In this document: one piece after another, positions 36,636 through 46,279 of the stretch
How the letters are laid out: each line of letters opens with the position of its first letter
How positions within the stretch are numbered: position 1 is the first letter of the stretch
Assembly: GCF_009857605.1 (NCBI RefSeq)
Contig: NZ_WWCT01000004.1
Span: forward strand, 186,001 to 250,000
Direction: 5' to 3'
Source of the DNA: Duganella levis
GTDB taxonomy: Bacteria; Pseudomonadota; Gammaproteobacteria; Burkholderiales; Burkholderiaceae_D
Length of the DNA: 64,000 nt
Notes under the pieces: generated by a model
What the model was told of the DNA's origin: nothing
The model's database searches: none
Seen by the model: the letters and a program-made list of their open reading frames with translations, nothing else
Program-made: the position numbers and the translations under genes

Positions 36636-38732
36636 GTCAACCTTGAGCCGGGTGACGATGCTGCGCTCCGCACCCGGCACCACGTACAGGTTGCCCCACG
36701 AGTTGCTGTAGTAATTGCGGTTGAACAGATTGTTCACGTCCACCGACACGCGAGTGGTCTTGTTGACCTGCCAGTAGCCCAGCAGCTTGGCGGTGGTGTA
36801 GGCCGGCAGCGAGTAGGTGTCGGCGGTATTGCCCGAGCGGTTGCCGACGTAATTGGCGCCGCCGCCCACGCCCCAGCGTCCACCATTTTTCAGCGCCGTC
36901 TCGCGGATCAGCAGCAGGCCGGCGCTGGTCTTCGCCACGTTGGTCAGGCGCGTGCCCACCGCCAGCGTCTTGTCCTTGCTTACCCGCGCATCGATCCATG
37001 CGAAGTTGGCCGTCACGCGCCAGCGGTCGTCGATCTGGCCGAAGGCGTCGGCTTCAAAGCCGCTGCTCTTCACTTCCCCCGCCGCCACCGAATAGCCGGC
37101 GACATCGCTGGCCGTCAGCACATTGGTTTTGGTGATATCGAACACGGCGAAGTTGGCGCCCAGCCGCTCGTCCAGCGTTTGCAGCTTGAGGCCCGCTTCA
37201 TACGCGGTCGAATGCTGCGGATCGAAGGCCTTGCCGCTGATGTCGGTACCGCTGTTGCCACGGAAGGATTTGCCGGCCGAGACGTACACCGAACTCCAGG
37301 CGGTCGGCAGGTAAGTCAGGCCGGCGCGCGGCGACACCGCGTCTTGCTGCTGCGAGCTGTCGGTCCTGGCGACGCGGTTGATCACATGCTGGTCGTAACG
37401 GTCATAACGCACGCCGCCCAGCAGCTTCCATTGCGGCGAAAGGCTGATCTGGTCCTGCGCAAACAGTCCCTTGACGCGCTGCTGTTCGTCCGAGCTGGTG
37501 GTGAGCTGCGTCAGCGCCGGCGCCGGCTTGCCGTACACCGGGTTGTAGATGTCGATCGGGTAGTTGGCCGAGCGCCAGATTTCCATGTTCATGAACAGGC
37601 TGGAAGCCTCGGCGCCGAACAGCACCGTATGGCCGATGCCGCCGGTATCGAACTTGCCTTCCAATTCGCCCTGCAGCGACACGTCGCGCGACGGCAGCTG
37701 GCGCCAGGTGGCCTGACGGTTCAGGGTGCGGTTGTCGCTGGCCAGCGCACTGGCTTCGGTGTAGTCGCCATCGAAGGTGCTTTCCTTGTAGCTGGCGCCG
37801 ACCTTGGCGCGCCAGTGGTCGGACAGCACGCGGTCCAGCGTCAGCTGGTGCGTATTGCTGGTCAGGGACATATTGCCGTCGGCCGGTTCGTTCAGCACGC
37901 GGTCGCGCGGCAGGCCGCCCAGCGCGCCGCGCACGTTGATCAGGCCTCGGTCCAGCGGCGTGCTGACGCGCAGGATCTCCGCTTCGTAGTTGACGGTGGT
38001 GGCGCTGTCGACCACCCAGGTCAGCGCCGGCGCGAACAGGTGGCGGCGGTTGCCCAGCAGCGAGGAGCGGCTGGCGCCCTCCTCCGCCATCAGGTTGACG
38101 CGGTAGGCCACGCTGCTGCCCAAGGCGCCGGTGCTGTCCAGCGTGGCGCGCCGCAGGCCGGTGCTGCCAACACTGACTTCGGCCACGTTATGGGTGGCGA
38201 ATTTCGGCTTCTTGGTGACGATGTTGATGGTGCCGCCCGGTTCGCTGCTGCCGTATAGCGCCGCCGCCGGGCCTTTGAGGAACTCGAAGCGTTCGACGGT
38301 GGCGGTGTCGCGCGGCGGGTTGTAGCCACGCGAGCCGGCGAAGCCATTGACCAGGAAGCCCATGTCGGTGCTGCTGAAGCCACGGATGGCGAAGTTGTCC
38401 CAGGTGCCGCCAAAGTCGTTCAGGCGCGAGATGCCGCTGACGTAATCGACGGTGTCGGCCAGGCGCAGCGCGCCGAGGTCTTCGATCTGCTGTTCGGTCA
38501 TCACGCGCACCGCCTGCGGCACTTCGCGCAACGGCGTGTCGGTGCGGGTGGCGCCGCTGCTGTGCTGCGGATTGTAGTAACCGGCGCTGCGGTCGCCGGA
38601 CACCGTCACCTGCTGCAAGGTCTGATCGGCGGCCGGTTCGGCCCCTTCCTGCGCCACCGCCAGCGACGCAGTGGATAACAGCCCAACCGCCAACCACTGC
38701 GCCGAGGCAGAACTTCGTATGCTAAACGACAT
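36630..38732 (-). CDS. TonB-dependent siderophore receptor (FhuE/FpvA-like)
   Basis: The receptor has 700 residues with a signal peptide ending near SLAVAQEGAEPAAD and TonB-box-like LQQVTVSGD. The plug shows REVPQAVRVMTEQQIEDLG, YVSGISRLNDFGGTWDNFAIRGF and FEFLKGPAAALYGSSEPGGTINIVTKKP, typical of TIGR01783 siderophore receptors. The barrel ends SIVTRLKVDL. A good Fur box lies 36-54 bases upstream. It stands alone between a PEP-CTERM gene (convergent) and an alpha-amylase gene (same strand, 83 bases upstream). It is expected to import a ferric hydroxamate or mixed siderophore; the ligand is not certain. Confidence 0.92.
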   Translation of the reverse strand: MSFSIRSSASAQWLAVGLLSTASLAVAQEGAEPAADQTLQQVTVSGDRSAGYYNPQHSSGATRTDTPLREVPQAVRVMTEQQIEDLGALRLADTVDYVSGISRLNDFGGTWDNFAIRGFSSTDMGFLVNGFAGSRGYNPPRDTATVERFEFLKGPAAALYGSSEPGGTINIVTKKPKFATHNVAEVSVGSTGLRRATLDSTGALGSSVAYRVNLMAEEGASRSSLLGNRRHLFAPALTWVVDSATTVNYEAEILRVSTPLDRGLINVRGALGGLPRDRVLNEPADGNMSLTSNTHQLTLDRVLSDHWRAKVGASYKESTFDGDYTEASALASDNRTLNRQATWRQLPSRDVSLQGELEGKFDTGGIGHTVLFGAEASSLFMNMEIWRSANYPIDIYNPVYGKPAPALTQLTTSSDEQQRVKGLFAQDQISLSPQWKLLGGVRYDRYDQHVINRVARTDSSQQQDAVSPRAGLTYLPTAWSSVYVSAGKSFRGNSGTDISGKAFDPQHSTAYEAGLKLQTLDERLGANFAVFDITKTNVLTASDVAGYSVAAGEVKSSGFEADAFGQIDDRWRVTANFAWIDARVSKDKTLAVGTRLTNVAKTSAGLLLIRETALKNGGRWGVGGGANYVGNRSGNTADTYSLPAYTTAKLLGYWQVNKTTRVSVDVNNLFNRNYYSNSWGNLYVVPGAERSIVTRLKVDL

Positions 38733-38767
38733 AAAAACCCGTAAGAAATTAACAAAGTTGAACAGTG

Positions 38768-38786
38768 TAAATGATAACCATTCGCA
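38768..38786. promoter_or_regulatory. Fur box upstream of the second siderophore receptor
   Basis: GTAAATGATAACCATTCGC matches the 19-base Fur consensus at 14 of 19 positions. It lies 36 bases before the receptor ATG (38732, minus strand), so iron repression is expected. Confidence 0.75.
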
Positions 38787-38815
38787 CTAACAACTTTTCC
38801 TTACAGATAGCAGGG

Positions 38816-40483
38816 TTATTGACCGATCAGCACGACCGCATTTTTGGTGCCGAAGTTGACTGCGCCGCCGGCCACCACGGCGGTCTTGCCGGAGTAGTAG
38901 TCGGTCACGCGCTGGCCGTTGGCGAACACGCCGTGCAGGTTGATGCTGGTGGATTTGTTGGTCGGCAGGTCCAGCGCCACCACCACCTTGTCGTGCACGC
39001 CGTCCTTGTCGTAGGTGCGTTTGAAGACGTAAGGCTTGGCTTGCAGCTGCTGGTGCACGCCGGCGCCGACCGCCACGTGGGCCTTGCGGAACAGGCCCAG
39101 TTTGGCCCAGTGCGCGCGCACCTCGGCTACCTTGTAGCCGTCGCGCGCGGCGTTCTGCGCCAGCTCGCTCCAGTTCATGAACGAGCGCAGCTTGGCGTCG
39201 CCGGTGGCTTCCGCCACATCCAGCTTGCGCGCGGTTTCGTCGCCGTAGTAGATCTGCGCCGCGCCGGGCGCCAGCAGCAGCTTGGTGGCGCTCTCGAACG
39301 GCTTTTTGCGCGATGGATCGAACGGCGCGCCGTCGTCGTGCGAGTCGAGGTAGTTCAGCACCGAGTAGCCATTCAGGCGGCCGCCGTGCAGCGCGTTCGA
39401 ATAGCTGCTGAACAGCGTCTCATAATCCTGCTCCGCATCCTTCACCAGCCCGAAGTTGATCATGCTATTGAAGTTGGCCTGGTAGTAGTTGACGCTCTGG
39501 CCCGCGCCCAGGTCGTGATACAGGCCATCGCTGATCTTGTAGTTGTAGACTTCCGCCGTGGTGTAGAACTTGTCGTCACCCAGCTTCTTCTCCGGGTTGG
39601 CCTTCTTCCAGTCCTCGAACGCCAGCGCCGCTTCCTTCTGCAGCTCTTTCCACACCTTGGCTTCCACGTGCTTGACGGTGTCGGCACGGAAGCCGTCCAC
39701 GCCGTACTTGCGGATCCAGTCGGTATGCCATTTGATCAGGTAGTAGCGCGGCGCGCGCGGGTAGCCGGTGCGGGCGAAGAATTCGTTCAGGCTTTTGATT
39801 TCTTCTTCGAAGCGGCCCTCGCGCTGCCATTTGGCGGCCAGCCGTTCCGGCAGTTCGACCGGGGTGTCGCTCTCGGTCAGGAAGTCCGGCAGGTTTTTCA
39901 CCAGCGTGCATTCGATGGTGGTCTTGGCGCTCTTGTAGGTGCACTGTGGCGCGGTGCGCACCCAGTCGCTCGGCCACACCGGGTCTTCTTCCGTCACCGG
40001 GCCGGTGTGGTTCATCACCACGTCCAGCAGCACGCGGATGCCATGCGCGTGCGCCGCATCGACCAGGTTGCGGAAGTCGTTCTCGGTGCCGAGGTTGGCG
40101 TCGACCGCCGTGAAGTCGGAGGCCCAGTAGCCGTGGAAGGCGTAGGACTTGCCGGTGCCTTCGTCGGTGCCGGCGTGGATCTGCTCCACCGGCGGCGTGA
40201 TCCAGATGGCGTTGACGCCCAGGCTGTCGAAGTAGCCGTCATTGATCTTGTTGATCACGCCGGCCAGGTCGCCGCCCATGTAGCCGCGCAGCGGCGCGGC
40301 ATCCTTCTGCCGGTCGTAGGCCAGGTCGTTGCCGGTGTAGGCGTTGTTGAAGCGGTCGGTCAGCAGGAAATAGACGGTCGCATTCTCCCACAGGAAGGGC
40401 CTCGGCTTGTCGGCCGCCAGGGCCGGTGCGCTGGCGGCGCTGAGGCCCAGTGCCAGGGAGAGTGCAATGGTTGTCAATTTCAT
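38816..40483 (-). CDS. Periplasmic alpha-amylase, GH13
   Basis: The enzyme has 555 residues with signal peptide MKLTTIALSLALGLSAASAP-ALA. The GH13 barrel shows VYFLLTDRFNNAYTGND, region I DVVMNHTG, nucleophile D268 in GFRADTVKH, acid/base E311 in TTAEVYNY and D383 in LDSHDDGAPF, then a C-terminal beta-domain. The two Cys at 181 and 192 may form a disulfide, as expected for a periplasmic protein. The layout recalls MalS-like alpha-amylase that cuts maltodextrins into shorter pieces. It lies 18 bases behind the phosphoglucomutase gene on the same strand and probably shares the transcript that begins at the maltose-type carrier. Confidence 0.92.
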   Translation of the reverse strand: MKLTTIALSLALGLSAASAPALAADKPRPFLWENATVYFLLTDRFNNAYTGNDLAYDRQKDAAPLRGYMGGDLAGVINKINDGYFDSLGVNAIWITPPVEQIHAGTDEGTGKSYAFHGYWASDFTAVDANLGTENDFRNLVDAAHAHGIRVLLDVVMNHTGPVTEEDPVWPSDWVRTAPQCTYKSAKTTIECTLVKNLPDFLTESDTPVELPERLAAKWQREGRFEEEIKSLNEFFARTGYPRAPRYYLIKWHTDWIRKYGVDGFRADTVKHVEAKVWKELQKEAALAFEDWKKANPEKKLGDDKFYTTAEVYNYKISDGLYHDLGAGQSVNYYQANFNSMINFGLVKDAEQDYETLFSSYSNALHGGRLNGYSVLNYLDSHDDGAPFDPSRKKPFESATKLLLAPGAAQIYYGDETARKLDVAEATGDAKLRSFMNWSELAQNAARDGYKVAEVRAHWAKLGLFRKAHVAVGAGVHQQLQAKPYVFKRTYDKDGVHDKVVVALDLPTNKSTSINLHGVFANGQRVTDYYSGKTAVVAGGAVNFGTKNAVVLIGQ

Positions 40484-40501
40484 GCTGTCGTCCTTTATGG
40501 T

Positions 40502-42175
<1,674 letters not shown>

Positions 42176-42233
42176 TTACCTGTTCCGGCAAAATCGCGTC
42201 GCACAACTAGCTTGTCTCGCGGACAATATTACA

Positions 42234-43550
42234 TCACTGTTCGGCGTCGTCCCGCACCAGCAGCGTCAGCACGCCCGCCACCACCATGCACACGCCGCCC
42301 AGCATCAAGGTCTTGACGGTATGGCCGGCGAACCAGTGCTTGGTCACAAAGCCCAGCAGCAGGCCGCTGACGATCTGCGGGATGACGATGAAGAAGTTGA
42401 ACACGCCCATGTAGTAGCCCATGCGGTTGGCCGGCAGCGCGCCGGCCAGGATCGCGTACGGCATGGTCAGGATCGAGGCCCAGGCGATGCCGATGCCGAT
42501 CATCGGGTAGTACAGGCTGTCGAGGTCGCGGATGGCGTAGATGCTGAACAGGCTGACGCCGCCGATGACCAGGCACACCAGGTGCACGAACTTGCGGCTG
42601 GTGTGGCGCGCGAACACCGGCAGGATGAAGGCGGCCAGCGCCGACACGCCGCTATACACGGCGAACATCACGCCGACATGGTTGCCGGCGTCCTGGAATG
42701 CCGACGATTGCGCGTCGGTGGTGCCGAACACGTTTTCGGCCACCGCGTTGGTGGTGTAGATCCACATCGCGAACAAGCCAATCCAGGTGAAGAACTGCAC
42801 CGCCGCCAGTTGCACCATGGTCTTCGGCATGTGGGCGAAGCCGCTGAAGATTTCCTTCAGCGCGTGGCCCAGGCCCGCGCTGCGCTGCTGTTCGGCGCGG
42901 AACGCGGCCAGGTCGGCCGGTGGCGTTTCCTTGGCGGTCAGCACGGTCCACAGCACGGCGCAGAAGTACACCGCGCCGCCGGCGTAAAACGAATAGCGCA
43001 CGGTGTCGGGAATCGCGCCGCCGCCGGCGTCGTTGCTGACGCCGAAGTGGGTGAAGATGGTCGGCAGCAGCGAGGCGATCACCGCGCCCCAGCCGATGAA
43101 GAAGGTCTGCATCGCGAAGCCGGCGGTCTGCTGGCGCGGTCCCAGCTTGTCGCCGACGAAGGCGCGGAACGGTTCCATCGAGACGTTGATGGCGCCGTCC
43201 AGCAGCCACAGCACGATCACCGCCATCCACAGCGAGACGGAATTGGGCATCAGCAGCAGCGCGATCGACGCCAGCAAGGCGCCGACGAAGAAGAACGGAC
43301 GGCGGCGGCCCCACACCGGATGCCAGGTGTTGTCGCTCAGGTAGCCGATGATAGGCTGCACCAGCAGGCCGGTGACCGGCGCCGCCAGCCAGAACAGGGA
43401 CAAATCGTCGGGATTGGCGCCCAGCGTGGAGAAAATCCGGCTGACATTGGCGTTTTGCAGCGCAAAGCCGAACTGGATGCCGAAGAAGCCGAGGCTCATA
43501 TTCCACAGCTGCCAGAATGACAGGAGGGGTTTGTGGCTGGAAGATTGCAT
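42234..43550 (-). CDS. Maltose/maltodextrin-type GPH (SLC45-like) carrier
   Basis: The protein has 438 residues from MQSSSHKPLLSFWQLWNMSL; a 20-residue longer frame has no support. Twelve helices are visible. The N-terminal signature FFGIQFGFALQNANVSRIFS-TLGA and the loop GYLSDNTWHPVWGRRRPFF are those of the bacterial MalT/SLC45-like sugar carriers found with alpha-glucan genes. It should bring maltose or short maltodextrins across the inner membrane with protons. It is the first gene of a likely operon with pgm and amylase and is divergent from GH31. A weak HexR-like box lies 26 bases upstream. Confidence 0.9.
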   Translation of the reverse strand: MQSSSHKPLLSFWQLWNMSLGFFGIQFGFALQNANVSRIFSTLGANPDDLSLFWLAAPVTGLLVQPIIGYLSDNTWHPVWGRRRPFFFVGALLASIALLLMPNSVSLWMAVIVLWLLDGAINVSMEPFRAFVGDKLGPRQQTAGFAMQTFFIGWGAVIASLLPTIFTHFGVSNDAGGGAIPDTVRYSFYAGGAVYFCAVLWTVLTAKETPPADLAAFRAEQQRSAGLGHALKEIFSGFAHMPKTMVQLAAVQFFTWIGLFAMWIYTTNAVAENVFGTTDAQSSAFQDAGNHVGVMFAVYSGVSALAAFILPVFARHTSRKFVHLVCLVIGGVSLFSIYAIRDLDSLYYPMIGIGIAWASILTMPYAILAGALPANRMGYYMGVFNFFIVIPQIVSGLLLGFVTKHWFAGHTVKTLMLGGVCMVVAGVLTLLVRDDAEQ

Positions 43551-43575
43551 GCTGCACGTCCCGAATTTTAAAATT

Positions 43576-43590
43576 TGTAGCAAAATAACA
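43576..43590. promoter_or_regulatory. Weak HexR-like box upstream of maltose-type carrier
   Basis: TGTAGCAAAATAACA matches TGTAGT-N3-ACTACA at 9 of 12 fixed positions. It lies 26 bases before the carrier start on the minus strand. Confidence 0.38.
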
Positions 43591-43675
43591 CGCGACCCCA
43601 GACGTGTCAATCACAAGAAATACCCAATGAAATGAAGGGAATATGCTTGTTTAGTGGGGTAGATATGGTGTCAAA

Positions 43676-43690
43676 TGTAGCCAAACAACA
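43676..43690. promoter_or_regulatory. HexR-like box upstream of GH31 gene
   Basis: TGTAGCCAAACAACA matches TGTAGT-N3-ACTACA at 10 of 12 fixed positions and ends 19 bases before the GH31 start. With the site at 43576 it puts one copy in front of each divergent gene. Confidence 0.45.
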
Positions 43691-43709
43691 AGCGCTGAGA
43701 CCCAAGTAC

Positions 43710-46151
43710 ATGAAAACCATCCCGTTCACCGCCCTGGCCGCCGCCACCCTGCTGGCCAGCCTGCCCGCCCACGCGCAAAACGCCGACCGCAAGTTCGGCG
43801 GCGTCACCCAGCGCGACGGCCATCTGGAAGTCCGCACCAGCGACGGCAGCTACCTGATCACGCCCTACTCGGCCGGCATTATCGAAACCACCTTCGTGCC
43901 GAAAGGCGAAAGCGCCGATCCGGCCTCGCACGCGGTGGTGCTGGCGCCGGCCGCCGTCAAGACCACGCTGAAACAGAAAGCCGGCGCCATCGAATACGCC
44001 ACGCCCGGCCTGACCGTCACCATCACCAAGTCGCCGTTCAAGATCGCCTACGCTTATAAGGGCAAACCGCTGGTGGCGGAAAAGCGCGGCTACATCCACG
44101 TCACCGACGACGTGGCCAAGGGCAGCAAGGATATCAACAAGGGCGAGCCGCGCACGCTGGAAGCCATCGAGTTCGCGCTCGATAAGACCGAAGCCCTGTA
44201 CGGCGCCGGTTCGCGCGCGGTCGGCATGGACCGTCGCGGCTACCGCTTCACACTATATAACAAGGCGCACTACGGCTATGGCGACCATTCGGAACTGATG
44301 GGCTACACCATGCCGGTCGCGCTGTCGTCGAAGATGTACGCCATCCACTTCGACAATCCGCAAACCGGCTACCTCGATTTCGACAGCCGCAAGGACAACA
44401 CGCTGACCTATGAAGCCATCGGCGGCCGCAAGACCTATCAGGTGATCGCCGGCGACAGCTGGGCCGACGTGGTGGGCAACTACACCAGCCTGACCGGCAA
44501 GCAGCCCTTGCCGCCGCGCTGGGCCTTCGGCAATTTCGCCATGCGCTTCGGCTACCACAACGAACAACAGGCGCGCGACACCGTCAACCAGTTCATCGCC
44601 GACGATATCCCGCTGGACGCCATCGTGTTCGACCTGTTCTGGTTCGGCAAGGAGATCAAGGGCACCATGGGCAACCTGGCCTGGGACAAGGACAACTTCC
44701 CCAATCCGCCGGCGATGATCGCCGACTTCCAGAGCAAGGGCGTGCAGACGGTGTTGATCTCCGAACCGTTTGTGCTGGATACCTCCAGCCGCTGGCAGGA
44801 GGCGGTCGACAAGAAGGTGCTGGCCACCGGCGCCGACGGCCAGCCGCTGGCCTACGACTTCTACTTCGGCCACACCGGCTTGATCGACATCTTCAGCGCG
44901 CAGGGCAAGGACTGGCTGTGGGATATCTACAAAGGCCTGCACCAGCAAGGCGTCAAGGGCGTGTGGGGCGACCTCGGTGAGCCGGAAGTGCATCCGACCG
45001 CAGCGCGCCACGCCACCGGCAGCGCCGACCAGGTGCACAACATCTACGGCCACCAGTGGGCACGCCTGGTGGCGGAAGGCTACCAGCGCGACTTCCCGGC
45101 CGAGCGGCCGTTCATCCTGATGCGCGCCGGTTACTCGGGCACGCAGCGCTACGGCATCATGCCGTGGTCGGGCGACGTCAATCGCGGCTGGGACGGACTG
45201 CAATCGCAGCCGGAAATCTCGCTGCAAATGGGTATGCAGGGCGTCGGCTATATGCACTCGGACCTGGGCGGCTTCGCCAATCCGGTGCTGGACAACGAGC
45301 TGTATCAGCGCTGGCTGCAATACGGCGTGTTCCAGCCGGTGTTCCGCCCGCACGCGCAGGAAGAAGTGCCGTCCGAACCGGTCTACCGCGAAGCAAAAAC
45401 CAAGGCGCTGGCGCGCGAGGCGATCCGCCTGCGTTACCGCCTGCTGCCGTATAACTACACGCTGGGCTTCGACAACAACCAGCAAGGCCTGCCGCTGATG
45501 CGTCCCATGCTGTACGAGGAGCCGGGCAACGCCAAGGTGCGCGCCATGTCGTCCACCTACTTGTGGGGCAAGGACTTCCTGGTCACGCCGGTGCTCAAAC
45601 CAGGCGCCACCAGGACCGACGTCTACTTCCCTGCGCGCAGCACATGGTTCGATTTTTACACCGACGAGAAGCAGGCTGGCGGCGCCACGCGCTCGGTCGC
45701 GCTGACGCCGGACCACGTGCCAGTCTACGTCCGCGCCGGCGCCTTCATCCCGATGACGAAAGTGGTGCAGACCACGCGCGACTACAACACCCGTCAGCTG
45801 GAACTGCACTACTGGCACGACGCCTCGGCGACAGCCGGCAGCGGCAAGCTGTATGACGACGATGGCCTGACCGCACAAGCCTACGAACAAGGCAAGTATG
45901 AACTGGTGCGCTTCGCCAGCAAGCTGCAAGGCAAAGCGCTGACGCTGCGGGTGGAGTCGGAAGTCGGCCAGCACTACCAGCGTCCGGAACGCACCATCGC
46001 GCTGACCGTGCATAACGTCACGGCCGCGCCATCGTCGGTGCGCATAGACGGCAAGATCGCCGTCTACGCGTGGGACGACACGACCAAACTGCTCACCGTC
46101 GACCTGCCGGCCAGCGCAGACGCCAGCCGCAGCGTCGACATCGCGCTGTAA
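43710..46151 (+). CDS. GH31 alpha-glucosidase, secreted
   Basis: The protein has 813 residues from MKTIPFTALAAATLLASLPA, a signal peptide cut near AHAQN. Longer readings from 43632 or 43665 would bury this peptide. The N-terminal beta-sandwich is followed by the barrel: PPRWAFGNFAMRFGY, LDAIVFDLFWFG, nucleophile D421 in GVWGDLGEPE (the WxDMNE region) and acid/base D489 in WSGDVNRGWDG. A C-terminal beta-domain follows. GH31 enzymes release glucose or xylose with retention; with these neighbours an exo-alpha-glucosidase on maltodextrins, of the SusB-independent kind, is most likely. It is divergent from the maltose-type carrier. A 17-base dyad follows the stop by only four bases. Confidence 0.93.
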   Translation: MKTIPFTALAAATLLASLPAHAQNADRKFGGVTQRDGHLEVRTSDGSYLITPYSAGIIETTFVPKGESADPASHAVVLAPAAVKTTLKQKAGAIEYATPGLTVTITKSPFKIAYAYKGKPLVAEKRGYIHVTDDVAKGSKDINKGEPRTLEAIEFALDKTEALYGAGSRAVGMDRRGYRFTLYNKAHYGYGDHSELMGYTMPVALSSKMYAIHFDNPQTGYLDFDSRKDNTLTYEAIGGRKTYQVIAGDSWADVVGNYTSLTGKQPLPPRWAFGNFAMRFGYHNEQQARDTVNQFIADDIPLDAIVFDLFWFGKEIKGTMGNLAWDKDNFPNPPAMIADFQSKGVQTVLISEPFVLDTSSRWQEAVDKKVLATGADGQPLAYDFYFGHTGLIDIFSAQGKDWLWDIYKGLHQQGVKGVWGDLGEPEVHPTAARHATGSADQVHNIYGHQWARLVAEGYQRDFPAERPFILMRAGYSGTQRYGIMPWSGDVNRGWDGLQSQPEISLQMGMQGVGYMHSDLGGFANPVLDNELYQRWLQYGVFQPVFRPHAQEEVPSEPVYREAKTKALAREAIRLRYRLLPYNYTLGFDNNQQGLPLMRPMLYEEPGNAKVRAMSSTYLWGKDFLVTPVLKPGATRTDVYFPARSTWFDFYTDEKQAGGATRSVALTPDHVPVYVRAGAFIPMTKVVQTTRDYNTRQLELHYWHDASATAGSGKLYDDDGLTAQAYEQGKYELVRFASKLQGKALTLRVESEVGQHYQRPERTIALTVHNVTAAPSSVRIDGKIAVYAWDDTTKLLTVDLPASADASRSVDIAL

Positions 46152-46155
46152 AAAC

Positions 46156-46194
46156 TGTCCAGTATCGAACATGCACAATGTTCGATACTGGACA
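46156..46194. promoter_or_regulatory. Perfect 17-bp inverted repeat, probable activator site for the sigma-54 promoter
   Basis: TGTCCAGTATCGAACAT (46156-46172) and ATGTTCGATACTGGACA (46178-46194) are perfectly complementary with a five-base spacer GCACA. No T-tract follows on the plus strand, the direction of both flanking genes, so it is not a normal terminator. Its centre lies about 50 bases upstream of the -24 element of the sigma-54 promoter at 46224, a place where an NtrC-type enhancer-binding protein could bind. Confidence 0.65.
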
Positions 46195-46223
46195 CTTAAA
46201 CAGCGTTACCATGTCGCCAGACG

Positions 46224-46239
46224 TGGCACGGGCTTTGCT
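46224..46239 (+). promoter_or_regulatory. Sigma-54 (-24/-12) promoter of the permease gene
   Basis: TGGCACGGGCTTTGCT fits the sigma-54 consensus TGGCACRNNNNTTGCW at every fixed position. Transcription would start near 46251, about 29 bases before the permease ATG (46280). Confidence 0.8.
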
Positions 46240-46279
46240 GTAGTCCCTGCATGCCCCAACACCAGAACTGGCGACTGAC

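Noticed and set aside
46156..46194. 17-bp dyad as terminator of GH31
   Set aside because: No T-tract follows in the direction of transcription, and a sigma-54 promoter lies 30 bases further on, so an activator site is more likely.
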